Source: Mycobacterium sp. 852014-52450_SCH5900713
Lineage (GTDB): Bacteria > Actinomycetota > Actinomycetes > Mycobacteriales > Mycobacteriaceae
NCBI RefSeq assembly: GCF_001667075.1
Contig: NZ_LZIL01000034.1
Coordinates: 1 to 64,000, forward strand
Reading direction: 5' to 3'
DNA: 64,000 bases
The position numbers and the translations under genes are program-made. Positions 1 through 8,811 of the stretch are shown piece by piece. The number at the start of each line of letters is the position of its first letter. The stretch's first letter is position 1. The notes beneath the pieces were generated by a model. It ran no database searches and was not told the DNA's origin. It worked only from the letters and a program-made list of their open reading frames with translations.

Positions 1-31
1 GTTCGCGGTCGTATAACCCCTTGACCGGCCG

Positions 32-1468
32 TCAAAACGGCGGTGGTTCGTCGTCTGGGGGTGCGGGGCCGGTTTGGGTGGCTTGGGTGGTTAAGCGGGT
101 TTGGCGGTTGTGGTGGCGTTCGGTGGCGATGCGCTGGGCCCGGTTGTGGGCGCGGGTGCGGGTGCGCAGCGGCATCATCGCGGTGCGCTCGCCGCAGCGC
201 TGGGGGCCGGCCGCAGGGGCCGGGAGGTCGCCGGTGGGCGCGCACAGGCTGGGGAACAGCAGCGCGCTGCCCGGGGTGGTGACGTAGGTGTGCCCGTCGG
301 GTAGACGCCAGAGGAGGGTGCCATCGGGCAACTGTTCATCGCGCCAGCCCCAGAACGTTTTCAGCAAATGATGCTGGCGGCACAAACATTTCAGGTTCGA
401 CGGATGCGTCGGGCCGCCATCGGCGTACGGGATCGTGTGGTCGATATCGCAGTCCACGGCCGGGCGATCACACCCGGGCGCCCGACACGTCAAATCCCGA
501 CACCGCACGAAATCGGCCAGCCTGGCCGAGGGCGTGTAGCGCGGTTCGGCTTCGGTCGGGACACTCACCGGCACCAGCGTCGCCGAACCGGCCAACTCGG
601 CCACCACCTCGGCGGGCACCAGCCCCTCCACGCCGGGCACCACCCCGGGGGCCGCGCCGCCCCCGGCGACCGTGGCCGCCTCGGCCACCACATGAATCAC
701 CACCGCGCTCGCGGCCGGTGTCCCCGCGGCGCACTCCGACCCCACACACTGACACCCCAACCGATCCGCACCGGCGGCCAGCGCACCCAGCGCATCGGCC
801 CGGCGCTGCCGTGGGGTGCGCGGATCGGCCCCACACACGCTGGCCGCCAACTCATCCAGGCGCCGATCCAGCACCTGCCCGTCGGCGCCGAACACGCTGC
901 CGCTCAGCCACGCCATCCCCGACTCGTTGGCCTGCACATCGACAAACCGATCATCGATGGCCTTTTTGGCCCGGCGCACCGCATCGGCATCCACCACGGC
1001 CACAATGCGGTCCACCGCCGCAGCCAGTCCCGCGCGGGTCAGCGACGGGCGCCGTGAGATCAACACCGCCAGCCGCGCATCCACCCGCGCCATCACCTCG
1101 GCGTCGGTGATCAAATCGGTGCGAAACACGATCGTCTGAAACGCCCGATAGTCGATACCCCCGGCCTGAAACACCTTGCCCACCTGCGGCAGCCGCTCAC
1201 GCATCGCCATCGCATACCGCAGATAGCTATGGGCCAACCCCACACTGCAGCCCAACGCCGCACCCACCTGAGCGGCCACCGCATCCCACGCATCAGCCGC
1301 CCACTCGGCCCGCTCCCCCGAATCACGGCACCGCAACACCAACAAATCCCCCACCGCCACCAACCGTGTGGCGGCCGCCCGCGCCTCCGCACGCCCCGCC
1401 CCGCGCACCCGCGCCAGCAACACCGCCGACTCCGGGGTAGACCGCGACGCCAACGCATACTCGAACAT
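32..1468 (-). CDS. 13E12-family DUF222/HNH endonuclease-domain protein
   Basis: A 478-aa protein of the mycobacterial 13E12 repeat family: an N-terminal DUF222 helical region of about 300 residues followed by a C-terminal HNH nuclease motif. The HNH core is visible as CDIDHTIPYADGG followed by NLKCLCRQHH, with the expected His, Asn and His metal and catalytic positions. The C-terminal tail is Pro/Arg-rich. The reading frame stays open upstream to 1612, but the family normally begins at MFEYAL, whose ATG is at 1466-1468, so I chose that start. It lies inside a LexA-type SOS box, which implies DNA-damage induction and probably a leaderless transcript. These genes occur in many copies per mycobacterial genome and are thought to be mobile or selfish nuclease-like elements. 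The cellular role and DNA target are unknown. Confidence 0.85.
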   Translation of the reverse strand: MFEYALASRSTPESAVLLARVRGAGRAEARAAATRLVAVGDLLVLRCRDSGERAEWAADAWDAVAAQVGAALGCSVGLAHSYLRYAMAMRERLPQVGKVFQAGGIDYRAFQTIVFRTDLITDAEVMARVDARLAVLISRRPSLTRAGLAAAVDRIVAVVDADAVRRAKKAIDDRFVDVQANESGMAWLSGSVFGADGQVLDRRLDELAASVCGADPRTPRQRRADALGALAAGADRLGCQCVGSECAAGTPAASAVVIHVVAEAATVAGGGAAPGVVPGVEGLVPAEVVAELAGSATLVPVSVPTEAEPRYTPSARLADFVRCRDLTCRAPGCDRPAVDCDIDHTIPYADGGPTHPSNLKCLCRQHHLLKTFWGWRDEQLPDGTLLWRLPDGHTYVTTPGSALLFPSLCAPTGDLPAPAAGPQRCGERTAMMPLRTRTRAHNRAQRIATERHHNRQTRLTTQATQTGPAPPDDEPPPF

Positions 1469-1476
1469 ACATTCGA
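1461..1476 (-). promoter_or_regulatory. LexA (SOS) box over the start codon of the 13E12 gene
   Basis: Plus-strand TCGAACATACATTCGA matches the mycobacterial SOS consensus TCGAAC-N4-GTTCGA at 11 of 12 specified bases. The ATG of the downstream gene (1466-1468) lies within the box, so LexA binding would block transcription at the start site. LexA boxes in front of 13E12-family genes are established in M. tuberculosis; occupancy here is inferred. Confidence 0.75.
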
Positions 1477-1652
1477 TGCTATGCCGGGGGTCCGACAACT
1501 TCGGGACGGACGCGAGGCGCCCCGGAGGCAGCCGTCCACCTGGACGGTTTGCGCCGACCCAAACCGGGTACGCACCCCATGCGCTTCGGTCACGACGCGC
1601 CGTCGAGACCACCTCGGTTGAAACACACAGCTGGGCGCTTACCAGTTCTCTG

Positions 1653-1689
1653 GGCAGTCATCGCGAGTCTTCATCGCGCGATGACTGCC
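1653..1689. repeat. 13-bp perfect inverted repeat / hairpin
   Basis: The arms GGCAGTCATCGCG (1653-1665) and CGCGATGACTGCC (1677-1689) are perfect complements around an 11-nt loop. No T-run follows on either strand, so it is not a classical intrinsic terminator. It sits in the roughly 410-bp gap (1469-1879) between the divergently oriented 13E12 gene and the plus-strand operon. Apart from this repeat and the SOS box I see nothing else recognisable in that gap. It could be an operator, a transcript hairpin or an element end. Confidence 0.5.
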
Positions 1690-1879
1690 TGAGCGTGTTT
1701 CGTTTCAGAAGTGAGGTGACGCATGGGCAGGACGGCCCCAGAAGTTTTGTGCGCGCGGCTCCCATGGCCGAAATTCCGACAGTGCTTGCCTCGCAATGCC
1801 TCCCGTATGTCCGTGTCGTTCAGTGCGCGGCACCGATCGGCCTGCGCGGGCGAATCAACGAGCTAGGAAGGAAACCCAA

Positions 1880-2359
1880 ATGTTGTTGTTAGGCAACGCA
1901 GGACGGCGCGGGGGCGAGGCCCAACAGCTCGCCGAGCGGGCACTGTACGACGTCGCGCACGGTCGCTTCGAGCGCTCGCTGTCCGGGCTGACGGCCATCG
2001 CTGCCCTCGTCACGACGGCGGAAATCTATTTCGAGCACTACAAGGCCAGCTTCGGTAACAAGTGGATGTGGAGCCCGATCGTGGTGACACCGCCGGTGGT
2101 GGTCGCCGGCATTGGCGGGGTGTTCTCGCGACGCTGGGCCAAGCTCTGGCTGCCGATCACCGCGGGCATCTACACCGCCAACGGCCTGATGGGCGAATAC
2201 CTGCATGCCCGCGGCGTCGCGCGCAAGCCGGGCGGGTGGAAGAACGCGTCCTACAACGTGCCTATGGGTCCGCCGATCGCGGCGCCCGGGTTGATGTGCA
2301 TGGTCGGTGGGATGGGGCTGCTGGCCTCGATCCTGCGACGCGAGCGGTTCCGGGGCTGA
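1880..2359 (+). CDS. small four-helix membrane protein, first gene of oxidoreductase operon
   Basis: A 159-aa protein that I cannot assign to a named family. Four hydrophobic stretches are visible: LSGLTAIAALVTTAEIYF, IVVTPPVVVAGIGGVF, LWLPITAGIYTANGLMG and the C-terminal APGLMCMVGGMGLLASIL. A four-helix integral membrane topology is therefore likely. The ATG at 1880 is preceded by a purine-rich AGGAAGGAAA ribosome binding site. The frame extends upstream to 1796, but that part is Arg/Pro-rich and unlikely to be translated. The gene lies 5 nt before the gluconate-dehydrogenase-like gene and heads the operon. An inferred role is a membrane anchor or electron-acceptor partner of the downstream oxidoreductase, which itself has no membrane segment. 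Confidence 0.7.
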   Translation: MLLLGNAGRRGGEAQQLAERALYDVAHGRFERSLSGLTAIAALVTTAEIYFEHYKASFGNKWMWSPIVVTPPVVVAGIGGVFSRRWAKLWLPITAGIYTANGLMGEYLHARGVARKPGGWKNASYNVPMGPPIAAPGLMCMVGGMGLLASILRRERFRG

Positions 2360-2364
2360 GCGCG

Positions 2365-3111
2365 ATGGCCGACACCTCGCGCCCCGACCACCTGCCCAAC
2401 CTGCGCGCGGATCGCAAACCGCCGCACCCGTCCTGGCTGCCCAAGCAACGCCGTGGTGTCACCCCCCAAATGATCGGCCGCTACCCGGATTACGACGTGC
2501 TGGAGACGACCGACACCTGGGACGAAGCCACCAGGAAGGTGGTGCTGGCCCGGCTGGAACCGCCCGGCCCGCTGCGGTTCTTCACCGCGGAGGAGGAACC
2601 GTGCCTGCGCGCGTTCTGCGACACGGTGCTGGCTCAGGACCGCGAGCCGCGAGTGCCCGTGCCCGAGTCCGTCGATTCCAAGCTCGCCGACGGCCGACTC
2701 GACGGCTACCAGTACGCCGACATGCCCGACGACCGCGACACGTGGCGCCTGGTGCTGCTCGGCCTCGACGAGACCGCGTCCAGCCGGTATGGGAAGGCAT
2801 CGTTCGCCGACGCCGACCCCGACACCCGAGAGGCGATCATCGACCAGTTCTCGCAGGGAGCCTTGGAGGGCGGGACCTGGGAGCGCCTCAACGTCAAACG
2901 GGCGTGGTCGGTGTGCATGCGAATGACCTTGTCCGGGTTCTACTCCCACCCGTGGGCGTGGAACGAGATCGGGTTCGGCGGCCCCGCCTACCCGCGCGGG
3001 TTCATGCGCCTCGGCGGTGCCACCGGTCCCGCCGCCGCCCGCGAGCCGTTCGAGACCCCGGGCGCCACCGACGAGGACCCGGTCCGCGTAGTCCAACAGG
3101 GAGAGTTGTGA
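2365..3111 (+). CDS. gluconate 2-dehydrogenase subunit 3 family protein
   Basis: A 248-aa protein resembling the small (subunit 3) component that pairs with GMC-type FAD dehydrogenases. The recognisable stretch begins at FFTAEEEPCLRAFCDTVL and continues through a helical region with DTREAIIDQFSQG to a region ending FYSHPWAWNEIGFGGP. Typical subunit-3 proteins carry a Tat signal peptide; none is visible here, so the complex is probably cytoplasmic or uses its partner for location. The ATG at 2365 follows the previous stop closely. The stop codon overlaps the ATG of the GMC oxidoreductase by one base (TGATG), which supports stoichiometric, translationally coupled synthesis of the two subunits. 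The substrate is unknown. Confidence 0.75.
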   Translation: MADTSRPDHLPNLRADRKPPHPSWLPKQRRGVTPQMIGRYPDYDVLETTDTWDEATRKVVLARLEPPGPLRFFTAEEEPCLRAFCDTVLAQDREPRVPVPESVDSKLADGRLDGYQYADMPDDRDTWRLVLLGLDETASSRYGKASFADADPDTREAIIDQFSQGALEGGTWERLNVKRAWSVCMRMTLSGFYSHPWAWNEIGFGGPAYPRGFMRLGGATGPAAAREPFETPGATDEDPVRVVQQGEL

Positions 3112-4814
3112 TGGGCGATCGACTCCGCGGGCTCCTCAGGGGGGCGATCGGACCCAAGGACAACGAATCCCGGTTCCTGCTCGACGTACATTCGCGCGAC
3201 CTGCCCGGCGAAAAGACCATGCAACGCTACGGCGACGACGACGAGGTCGACCTGGTGGTCGTCGGCGCGGGCGCCGGCGGATCCGTGCTCGCGCAACGGC
3301 TGGCCCGGGCCGGCTGGCGGGTGGTGATCCTCGAGGCGGGCCCGTTCTGGCACCCCGACGAGGACTGGGTCTCCGACGAGGCGGGTTCACACTCCCTGTA
3401 CTGGACGCAGAAGCGCATCATCGGCGGCGACGACCCGATCGAGCTGGGCAAGAACAACTCCGGTCGAGGGGTCGGCGGGTCGATGGTGCACTACGCCGGC
3501 TACACCCCGCGGTTCCATCCCAGCGACTTCGACACCTACACCCTCGACGGGGTCGGGGCGGACTGGCCGATCGGCTACGAAGACATCCGCCACCACTACG
3601 AGCGGATCGAGCTCGAGTTGCCGGTGGCCGGGCAGAACTGGCCCTGGGGCTACCCGCATCGGTATTCCTTTTCCCCGCACCCGATTTCGGGTGCCGCGGC
3701 GAAACTCTGGCGGGGGGCGATGCAGCTCGGCATCGAGATGCGGGTCGGGCCCGTCGGCATCGTCAACGGCACCTTCGGTAACCGCCCGCACTGCATCTAC
3801 CGCGGCTACTGCCTGCAGGGCTGCAAGGTCAACGCCAAGGCCAGCCCGTACGTGACGCACCTGCCCGACGCTCTGGCCCACGCCGTGGAGATCCGAGCCA
3901 ACTGCATGGCCGTCCGCGTCGAGCTCGACGAGGCCGGCTCCGCGCGCGGGGTGGTCTACTACGACGAGGCCGGCGGCAGCGAGCGGCTGCAGCGGGCCAA
4001 GGTCGTCGCGATCGCCGGGTATTCCATCGAAACGCCGCGCCTACTGCTGAACTCGGCCAGCGAACGCTTTCCGAACGGGCTGGGCAACAACGACGACCAG
4101 GTCGGTCGTTACGTGATGGTGCAGGGCGCCACGCAGTCCGCCGGCCGGTGGTCGGAAGAGGTCCGGATGTACAAAGCCCCGCCACCGGAGGTGACCTCGG
4201 AGCAGTTCTACGAGACCGACTCCTCGCGCGGGTTCGCCCGCGGCTTCTCCATCCAAACGGTTTCGCCGCTTCCCATCGGCTGGGCCGAACACGTGCTCGC
4301 CGACGGGCATTGGGGCCGGGCGTTGCGCGAATACATGCGCGACTACAACCACTGGGCGACCATCGGCGTGCTCAACGAGCTGCTGCCGTGTCCTGACAAT
4401 CGGGTCACCCTCGCCCAGGAGACGGACGCGTACGGCATCCCGGTGGCCCGGTTCGACTACACGCTGTGCGACAACGACAAGGCCAACATGGCCTACTCCA
4501 CCAAAGTGATCGGCGACATCCTGCACGCCGCCGGCGCCCAGGACGTGCTCACCATCGAGCGCTTCGCCCACCTGATCGGCGGCGCCCGGATGGGGACCCG
4601 CCCGGACAACTCGGTGGTCGACTCCGATCACCGGGTGTGGGGCGTGCCGAACCTGTTTCTGGCCGACGGCTCGGTGTGCCCGACGCAGGGCTCGGCGAAC
4701 CCGGCGTTGACGATCATGGCGCTCGCCTCGCGGCTCGCCGAACGGATGGCGACCGGAAAGATCGACAGCACCGCCCCGGCGAGGCGGCCATCGGAGGCGG
4801 GGGTCCGTGGCTGA
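3111..4814 (+). CDS. GMC-family FAD-dependent oxidoreductase
   Basis: A 567-aa glucose-methanol-choline oxidoreductase. The FAD Rossmann motif VVGAGAGGSVLAQRLARAG lies near residues 46-64 and is followed by an acidic LEAG turn. The flavin region GRGVGGSMVHYAGYTPRF and the Cys-rich IYRGYCLQGCKVNAKAS are also present. The C-terminal catalytic region includes HLIGGARMG and LADGSVCPTQGSANPALTIM. No signal peptide is visible. It is partnered with the gluconate-2-dehydrogenase subunit-3-like protein immediately upstream (1-nt overlap), and its stop overlaps the GTG start of the GH15 gene by 8 nt. It probably oxidises an alcohol or aldose group of a sugar or polyol, passing electrons to a membrane carrier rather than O2; the substrate is not predictable from sequence. 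Confidence 0.85.
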   Translation: MGDRLRGLLRGAIGPKDNESRFLLDVHSRDLPGEKTMQRYGDDDEVDLVVVGAGAGGSVLAQRLARAGWRVVILEAGPFWHPDEDWVSDEAGSHSLYWTQKRIIGGDDPIELGKNNSGRGVGGSMVHYAGYTPRFHPSDFDTYTLDGVGADWPIGYEDIRHHYERIELELPVAGQNWPWGYPHRYSFSPHPISGAAAKLWRGAMQLGIEMRVGPVGIVNGTFGNRPHCIYRGYCLQGCKVNAKASPYVTHLPDALAHAVEIRANCMAVRVELDEAGSARGVVYYDEAGGSERLQRAKVVAIAGYSIETPRLLLNSASERFPNGLGNNDDQVGRYVMVQGATQSAGRWSEEVRMYKAPPPEVTSEQFYETDSSRGFARGFSIQTVSPLPIGWAEHVLADGHWGRALREYMRDYNHWATIGVLNELLPCPDNRVTLAQETDAYGIPVARFDYTLCDNDKANMAYSTKVIGDILHAAGAQDVLTIERFAHLIGGARMGTRPDNSVVDSDHRVWGVPNLFLADGSVCPTQGSANPALTIMALASRLAERMATGKIDSTAPARRPSEAGVRG

Positions 4815-6600
4815 CCGCACGATCGACATCGAGGCGACCTTCTCGCCGCGGGTGTTGCGCGAATACGCCCTGCTCGCCGATGGTGAGCGGGGTGCCCTGA
4901 TCGGACCGCAGGGCGACGTCGCGTGGATGTGTGCGCCGCGCTGGGATTCCGACGGCGTGTTCTCGAATCTCATCGGGGGCGGCGGCGTCTACGCGATCAC
5001 ACCGACCGACGTGCGGCACGTGTGGGGCGGCTATTACGAGCCGGGCAGCATGATCTGGCGCAATCGCTGGATCACCCGCGACGGCATCGTGGAATGCCGT
5101 GAGGCGCTGGCCTTCCCGGGCGATCCCGACCGGGTGGTGCTGCTGCGTCGTCTCATCGGCTGCCGCGGGACCGCGCGGGTGCGAGTGGTGCTGGCGCCGA
5201 GTGCGGAGTTCGGCCGGCACGGACCCGGCGACATGACCGTCGACGGCGGGGCATGGAGCGGAAAGTCGGGACGGCTGCGCTGGCGCTGGCTGGGCGGCTG
5301 CGACGTGCGATCGGTGAAGGCGGCCCGCGGCCGCGGCGAACTGCTCACTTGCGAGATCACCGTCGACGAGGGCGATCAGCACGATTTCGTGCTGGAGCTC
5401 TCCGAGCGCACTCTCCCCGACCAACCACCCGACGCCGACATTGCTTGGGACGCAACGGAAGCCGCCTGGCGTCGCAGCATTCCCGAGCTGAACTGCACCA
5501 TCGCGCCCCGCGACGGGCGTCACTCCTACGCGGTGCTGCGCGGGCTGACCAGTAGCGGGGGGGGCATGGTGGCCGCCGCCACGATGAGTCTGCCCGAGCG
5601 CGCGCACACCAACCAGAACTACGACTACCGGTACGCGTGGATCCGGGATCAGGTCTACGCCGGCATCGCCGCGGCGACCGTCGGGGCGACCGAGTTGCTC
5701 GACCGCGCGGTCGAATTCGTCGGGGCCCGGTTGCTCGAACACGGCCCCGACCTCAAGCCGGCCTACACCGTCACGGGTGACAGTGTGCCCGGCGAGGAGA
5801 CGCTCGACCTGCCCGGCTACCCCGGGGGTGCCGACAAGGTGGGCAACTGGGTCAACCAGCAGTTCCAGCTCGATGTCTTCGGCGAGGCGCTGCAGCTGCT
5901 GGCCTGGGCGGGCAACGCCGACCGGCTCGACGCCGAGGGCTGGCGCGCCGCGCAGACCGCCATCGGCGCGATCGAAAAGCGCTGGCGCGACGCGGATGCG
6001 GGCATCTGGGAGATCGATGAAGAGCACTGGACGCAGTCGCGCCTGGCGTGCGTGGCCGGGCTACGCGCCATCGCGAAGGTTTCCGGCGGCGGCCACGAGG
6101 TGGCGGCCTGCGCCTCGCTGGCCGACGCGATCCTGGCCGACACCGCGGCCAGCAGCCTGCACCCGCACGGCGGCTACTGGCAACGCAGCCCGCGGCTGCC
6201 CGGGGTCGACGCGTCGCTGCTGCTGCCACCCGTGCGCGGCGCCGTGCCCGCCGACGACCCACGCACCCGGGCCACGCTGGACGCCGTCCGCACGCAGCTC
6301 AGCCACGACGGGTTCGTGTACCGGTTCCGGCACGACGAGCGCGACCTCGGCGACGCCGAGGGCGCCTTCCTGCTCTGCGGATTCATGATGGCGCTCGCCG
6401 AACATCAACTGGGACATGCCCATTGCGCGATGCGCTGGTTCGAACGCAATCGCGCCGCCTGCGGGCCCCCCGGCCTGTTCTGCGAGGAATACGACGTCCG
6501 GCAGCGCCAGCTCCGCGGCAACCTCCCCCAGGCGTTCGCGCACGCGCTGATGCTGGAATGCACGGCCACCCTCGCCGACGACGCCGTCCACCATGACTGA
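4807..6600 (+). CDS. glycoside hydrolase family 15 (glucoamylase/trehalase-like) protein
   Basis: A 597-aa protein of the bacterial GH15 type: an N-terminal beta-rich domain (about residues 1-240) and an (alpha/alpha)6 barrel. Family landmarks are NYDYRYAWIRDQVYAG, GYPGGADKVGNWVNQQFQLDVFGEAL, the first putative catalytic Glu in GIWEIDEEHW, and the second in GLFCEEYD followed by GNLPQAFAHALML. Some mycobacterial GH15 enzymes are trehalases and others act on alpha-1,4-glucans, and the sequence alone does not discriminate. No secretion signal is seen, suggesting a cytoplasmic substrate. The GTG start at 4807 overlaps the GMC gene by 8 nt. It may release the sugar that the neighbouring dehydrogenases then oxidise. 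Confidence 0.82.
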   Translation: MADRTIDIEATFSPRVLREYALLADGERGALIGPQGDVAWMCAPRWDSDGVFSNLIGGGGVYAITPTDVRHVWGGYYEPGSMIWRNRWITRDGIVECREALAFPGDPDRVVLLRRLIGCRGTARVRVVLAPSAEFGRHGPGDMTVDGGAWSGKSGRLRWRWLGGCDVRSVKAARGRGELLTCEITVDEGDQHDFVLELSERTLPDQPPDADIAWDATEAAWRRSIPELNCTIAPRDGRHSYAVLRGLTSSGGGMVAAATMSLPERAHTNQNYDYRYAWIRDQVYAGIAAATVGATELLDRAVEFVGARLLEHGPDLKPAYTVTGDSVPGEETLDLPGYPGGADKVGNWVNQQFQLDVFGEALQLLAWAGNADRLDAEGWRAAQTAIGAIEKRWRDADAGIWEIDEEHWTQSRLACVAGLRAIAKVSGGGHEVAACASLADAILADTAASSLHPHGGYWQRSPRLPGVDASLLLPPVRGAVPADDPRTRATLDAVRTQLSHDGFVYRFRHDERDLGDAEGAFLLCGFMMALAEHQLGHAHCAMRWFERNRAACGPPGLFCEEYDVRQRQLRGNLPQAFAHALMLECTATLADDAVHHD

Positions 6601-6625
6601 TTCGACGCAGAAGGAGATTTTGGCG

Positions 6626-7633
6626 ATGACACAGACAGTCGTAGTCACCGGGGCCAGCGCCGGCATCGGCCGGGCCACCGCCCAACTGTTCGGGCAGCGC
6701 GGGGCGAACGTCGCCCTGCTCGCCCGTGGGTCCGCCGGGCTGGACGGCGCGGCTCGCGACGTCGAATCCGGTGGGGGCAAGGCGCTGACCATTCCCACCG
6801 ACGTCGCCGACCACGCGGCCGTCGCCGCCGCCGCCGACGAGACCGAGGCGACCTTCGGCCCGATCGACGTCTGGGTGAACGTCGCGTTCACCTCCGTGTT
6901 CGCGCCGTTCAGCGAGATCAGTGCCGAGGAGTTCAAACGCGTGACCGAGGTGTCCTACCTCGGATACGTGCACGGCACCATGGCGGCGCTGGCGAAGATG
7001 CGCCCGCGCGACCGCGGCACCATCGTGCAGGTCGGCTCCGCGCTCAGCCAGCGATCCATCCCGCTGCAATCGGCCTACTGCGGCGCCAAGCACGCCATCA
7101 ACGGTTTCACCGAGTCGGTGCGCTGCGAACTGCTGCACGAGCACTCCAAGGTGCGCATCACGGTGGCCCAGATGCCCGCGGTCAACACCCCGCAGTTCTC
7201 CTGGGTGCTGTCGCGGCTGCCGCGCCATCCCCAACCCGTCCCGCCGATCTATCAGCCGGAGGTCGCCGCTCGCGGCGTCGTGTATGCCGCCGATCATCCG
7301 GAGCGCAAACAATATTGGGTCGGCGACAGCACCATGGTGACGCTGCTGGCGCAGAAGTTCGTCGCACCGCTGCTGGACCGCTACCTGGGCCGCACCGGTT
7401 ATGACTCGCAGCAGACCGAGCAGCACGTCGGCCCTGGCCGCCCGCACAACTTGTGGCACCCGCTGGACGAGGAACCCGGCAGCGACCACGGCGCCCACGG
7501 CGGGTTCGACGACAAGTCCCACGCGCTGAGCCCGCAGCTGTGGGCGTCGCAGCACCCGGTCGTCAGCGGTACGAGCGCGCTCGGCGCGGCCGGACTGGGC
7601 GCGTGGCTCGCCGCACGCCGGTGGACGCGATGA
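6626..7633 (+). CDS. SDR family oxidoreductase
   Basis: A 335-aa short-chain dehydrogenase/reductase. The N-terminal cofactor motif is TGASAGIG and the catalytic Ser and Tyr-x3-Lys occur in VGSALSQRSIPLQSAYCGAKHA. The C-terminal extension beyond the about 250-aa core ends in a hydrophobic segment, LGAAGLGAWLA, that could be a membrane tail. The start at 6626 is favoured by AAGGAG at 6611-6616 with 9-nt spacing. An upstream in-frame ATG at 6593 overlaps the GH15 stop and would add 11 residues. The ATGA overlap with the next gene links it to the enolase-superfamily enzyme. It probably oxidises or reduces an intermediate of the same pathway; the substrate is unknown. Confidence 0.82.
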   Translation: MTQTVVVTGASAGIGRATAQLFGQRGANVALLARGSAGLDGAARDVESGGGKALTIPTDVADHAAVAAAADETEATFGPIDVWVNVAFTSVFAPFSEISAEEFKRVTEVSYLGYVHGTMAALAKMRPRDRGTIVQVGSALSQRSIPLQSAYCGAKHAINGFTESVRCELLHEHSKVRITVAQMPAVNTPQFSWVLSRLPRHPQPVPPIYQPEVAARGVVYAADHPERKQYWVGDSTMVTLLAQKFVAPLLDRYLGRTGYDSQQTEQHVGPGRPHNLWHPLDEEPGSDHGAHGGFDDKSHALSPQLWASQHPVVSGTSALGAAGLGAWLAARRWTR

Positions 7634-8736
7634 GTCTCGACGCACGCATCGACGAGGTCACCGCACGGGTCTACGAAATCCCCACCGACGCACCGGAAGC
7701 CGACGGCACCCTGTCCTGGTCGTCGACCACCCTGGTGCTGGCCGAGGTTGCGGCGGGCGGCCGGCGCGGGATCGGCTACACGTACGCCGACGGCGCGTGC
7801 GGCACCCTGATCAACGGGCCGCTCGCCGGCACGATCACCGGACACAGTGCGCTCGACATCGCCGGTCGGTGGCAGGCGACGGTCCGGGCGATGCGCAACA
7901 ACGGCCGGCCGGGCTTGGTGTCGTGCGCAATCTCGGCGGTCGACACCGCGCTGTGGGACCTCAAGGGCAAACTCCTGGGCCTGCCGGTATGCCGACTGCT
8001 CGGCATGGCGCACGACCGGGTGCCGATCTACGGCAGCGGCGGCTTCACCACCTATGACGAGCGCGCCACCCGCGCCCAACTCGAACGCTGGGTGGACGAG
8101 TGGAAGATCCCGCGCGTCAAGATCAAGATCGGCGAGTCGTGGGGCTCCGACGAGCGCCGCGACCTTGACCGAATCGCGCTCTCGCGCAAGGTGATCGGCC
8201 CGGACGTCGAACTGTATGTGGACGCCAACGGCGCCTATCGCCGCAAGCAGGCCATCCGGATGGCCCACGCGATGGCCGACCACGACGTCACATGGTTCGA
8301 GGAACCCGTCTCCTCCGACGACCTGGCCGGGCTGCGGGAGGTGCGCGATCAGGTCGCCCCGGACGTCACCGCCGGCGAGTACGGCTACGACCTGGCGTAC
8401 TTCAACCGGATGCTCGCCGCGGACGCGGTCGACTGCCTGCAAATCGACGTCACCCGCTGCGGCGGCATCACCGACTGGCTGCGGGCCGCCGCCGTGGCCG
8501 CCGCCTACAACGTCGACGTGTCCGGTCACTGCGCCCCCAACCTGCACGCCCACGTGGCCAGCGCGATCCCGAATTTGCGGCACCTGGAGTACTTCCACGA
8601 TCACCACCGCATCGAACACATGCTGTTCGACGGCGCCCTGCCACCCGACGGTGGGGCGTTGCGGCCGGACCAACAACGGCCCGGGCTGGGCCTCGAGTTC
8701 AAGCCCGCTGACGCCGAGCCCTATCGAAAAGCCTGA
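7630..8736 (+). CDS. enolase-superfamily (mandelate racemase/muconate lactonizing) enzyme
   Basis: A 368-aa protein with the capping domain plus (beta/alpha)7-beta barrel of the mandelate racemase group. The catalytic KxK is in RVKIKIGESWG. The three metal ligands are in VDANGAY (Asp), WFEEPVS (Glu) and TAGEYGYD (Glu). The Asp/His pair is in LQIDVTRCGGITD and VSGHCAPNLH. With both KxK and the His-Asp dyad present it should deprotonate the alpha carbon of a carboxylate, and sugar-acid dehydratase activity (for example on aldonates) is the most common outcome. That fits an operon whose upstream enzymes could make an aldonate. The ATGA overlap with the SDR gene indicates coupled translation. Confidence 0.82.
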   Translation: MSLDARIDEVTARVYEIPTDAPEADGTLSWSSTTLVLAEVAAGGRRGIGYTYADGACGTLINGPLAGTITGHSALDIAGRWQATVRAMRNNGRPGLVSCAISAVDTALWDLKGKLLGLPVCRLLGMAHDRVPIYGSGGFTTYDERATRAQLERWVDEWKIPRVKIKIGESWGSDERRDLDRIALSRKVIGPDVELYVDANGAYRRKQAIRMAHAMADHDVTWFEEPVSSDDLAGLREVRDQVAPDVTAGEYGYDLAYFNRMLAADAVDCLQIDVTRCGGITDWLRAAAVAAAYNVDVSGHCAPNLHAHVASAIPNLRHLEYFHDHHRIEHMLFDGALPPDGGALRPDQQRPGLGLEFKPADAEPYRKA

Positions 8737-8811
8737 TCCATGAATGGACCCGCCGGAAAGTGGGCATTGATATACGGAGGACATAGTTACGGATCTGAAG
8801 GGCAATGCGCG

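Noticed and set aside
8776..8780. GGAGG as the ribosome binding site of the PAS-ANTAR gene
   Set aside because: No in-frame ATG/GTG/TTG follows at proper distance; the GAAGG before 8812 fits better.
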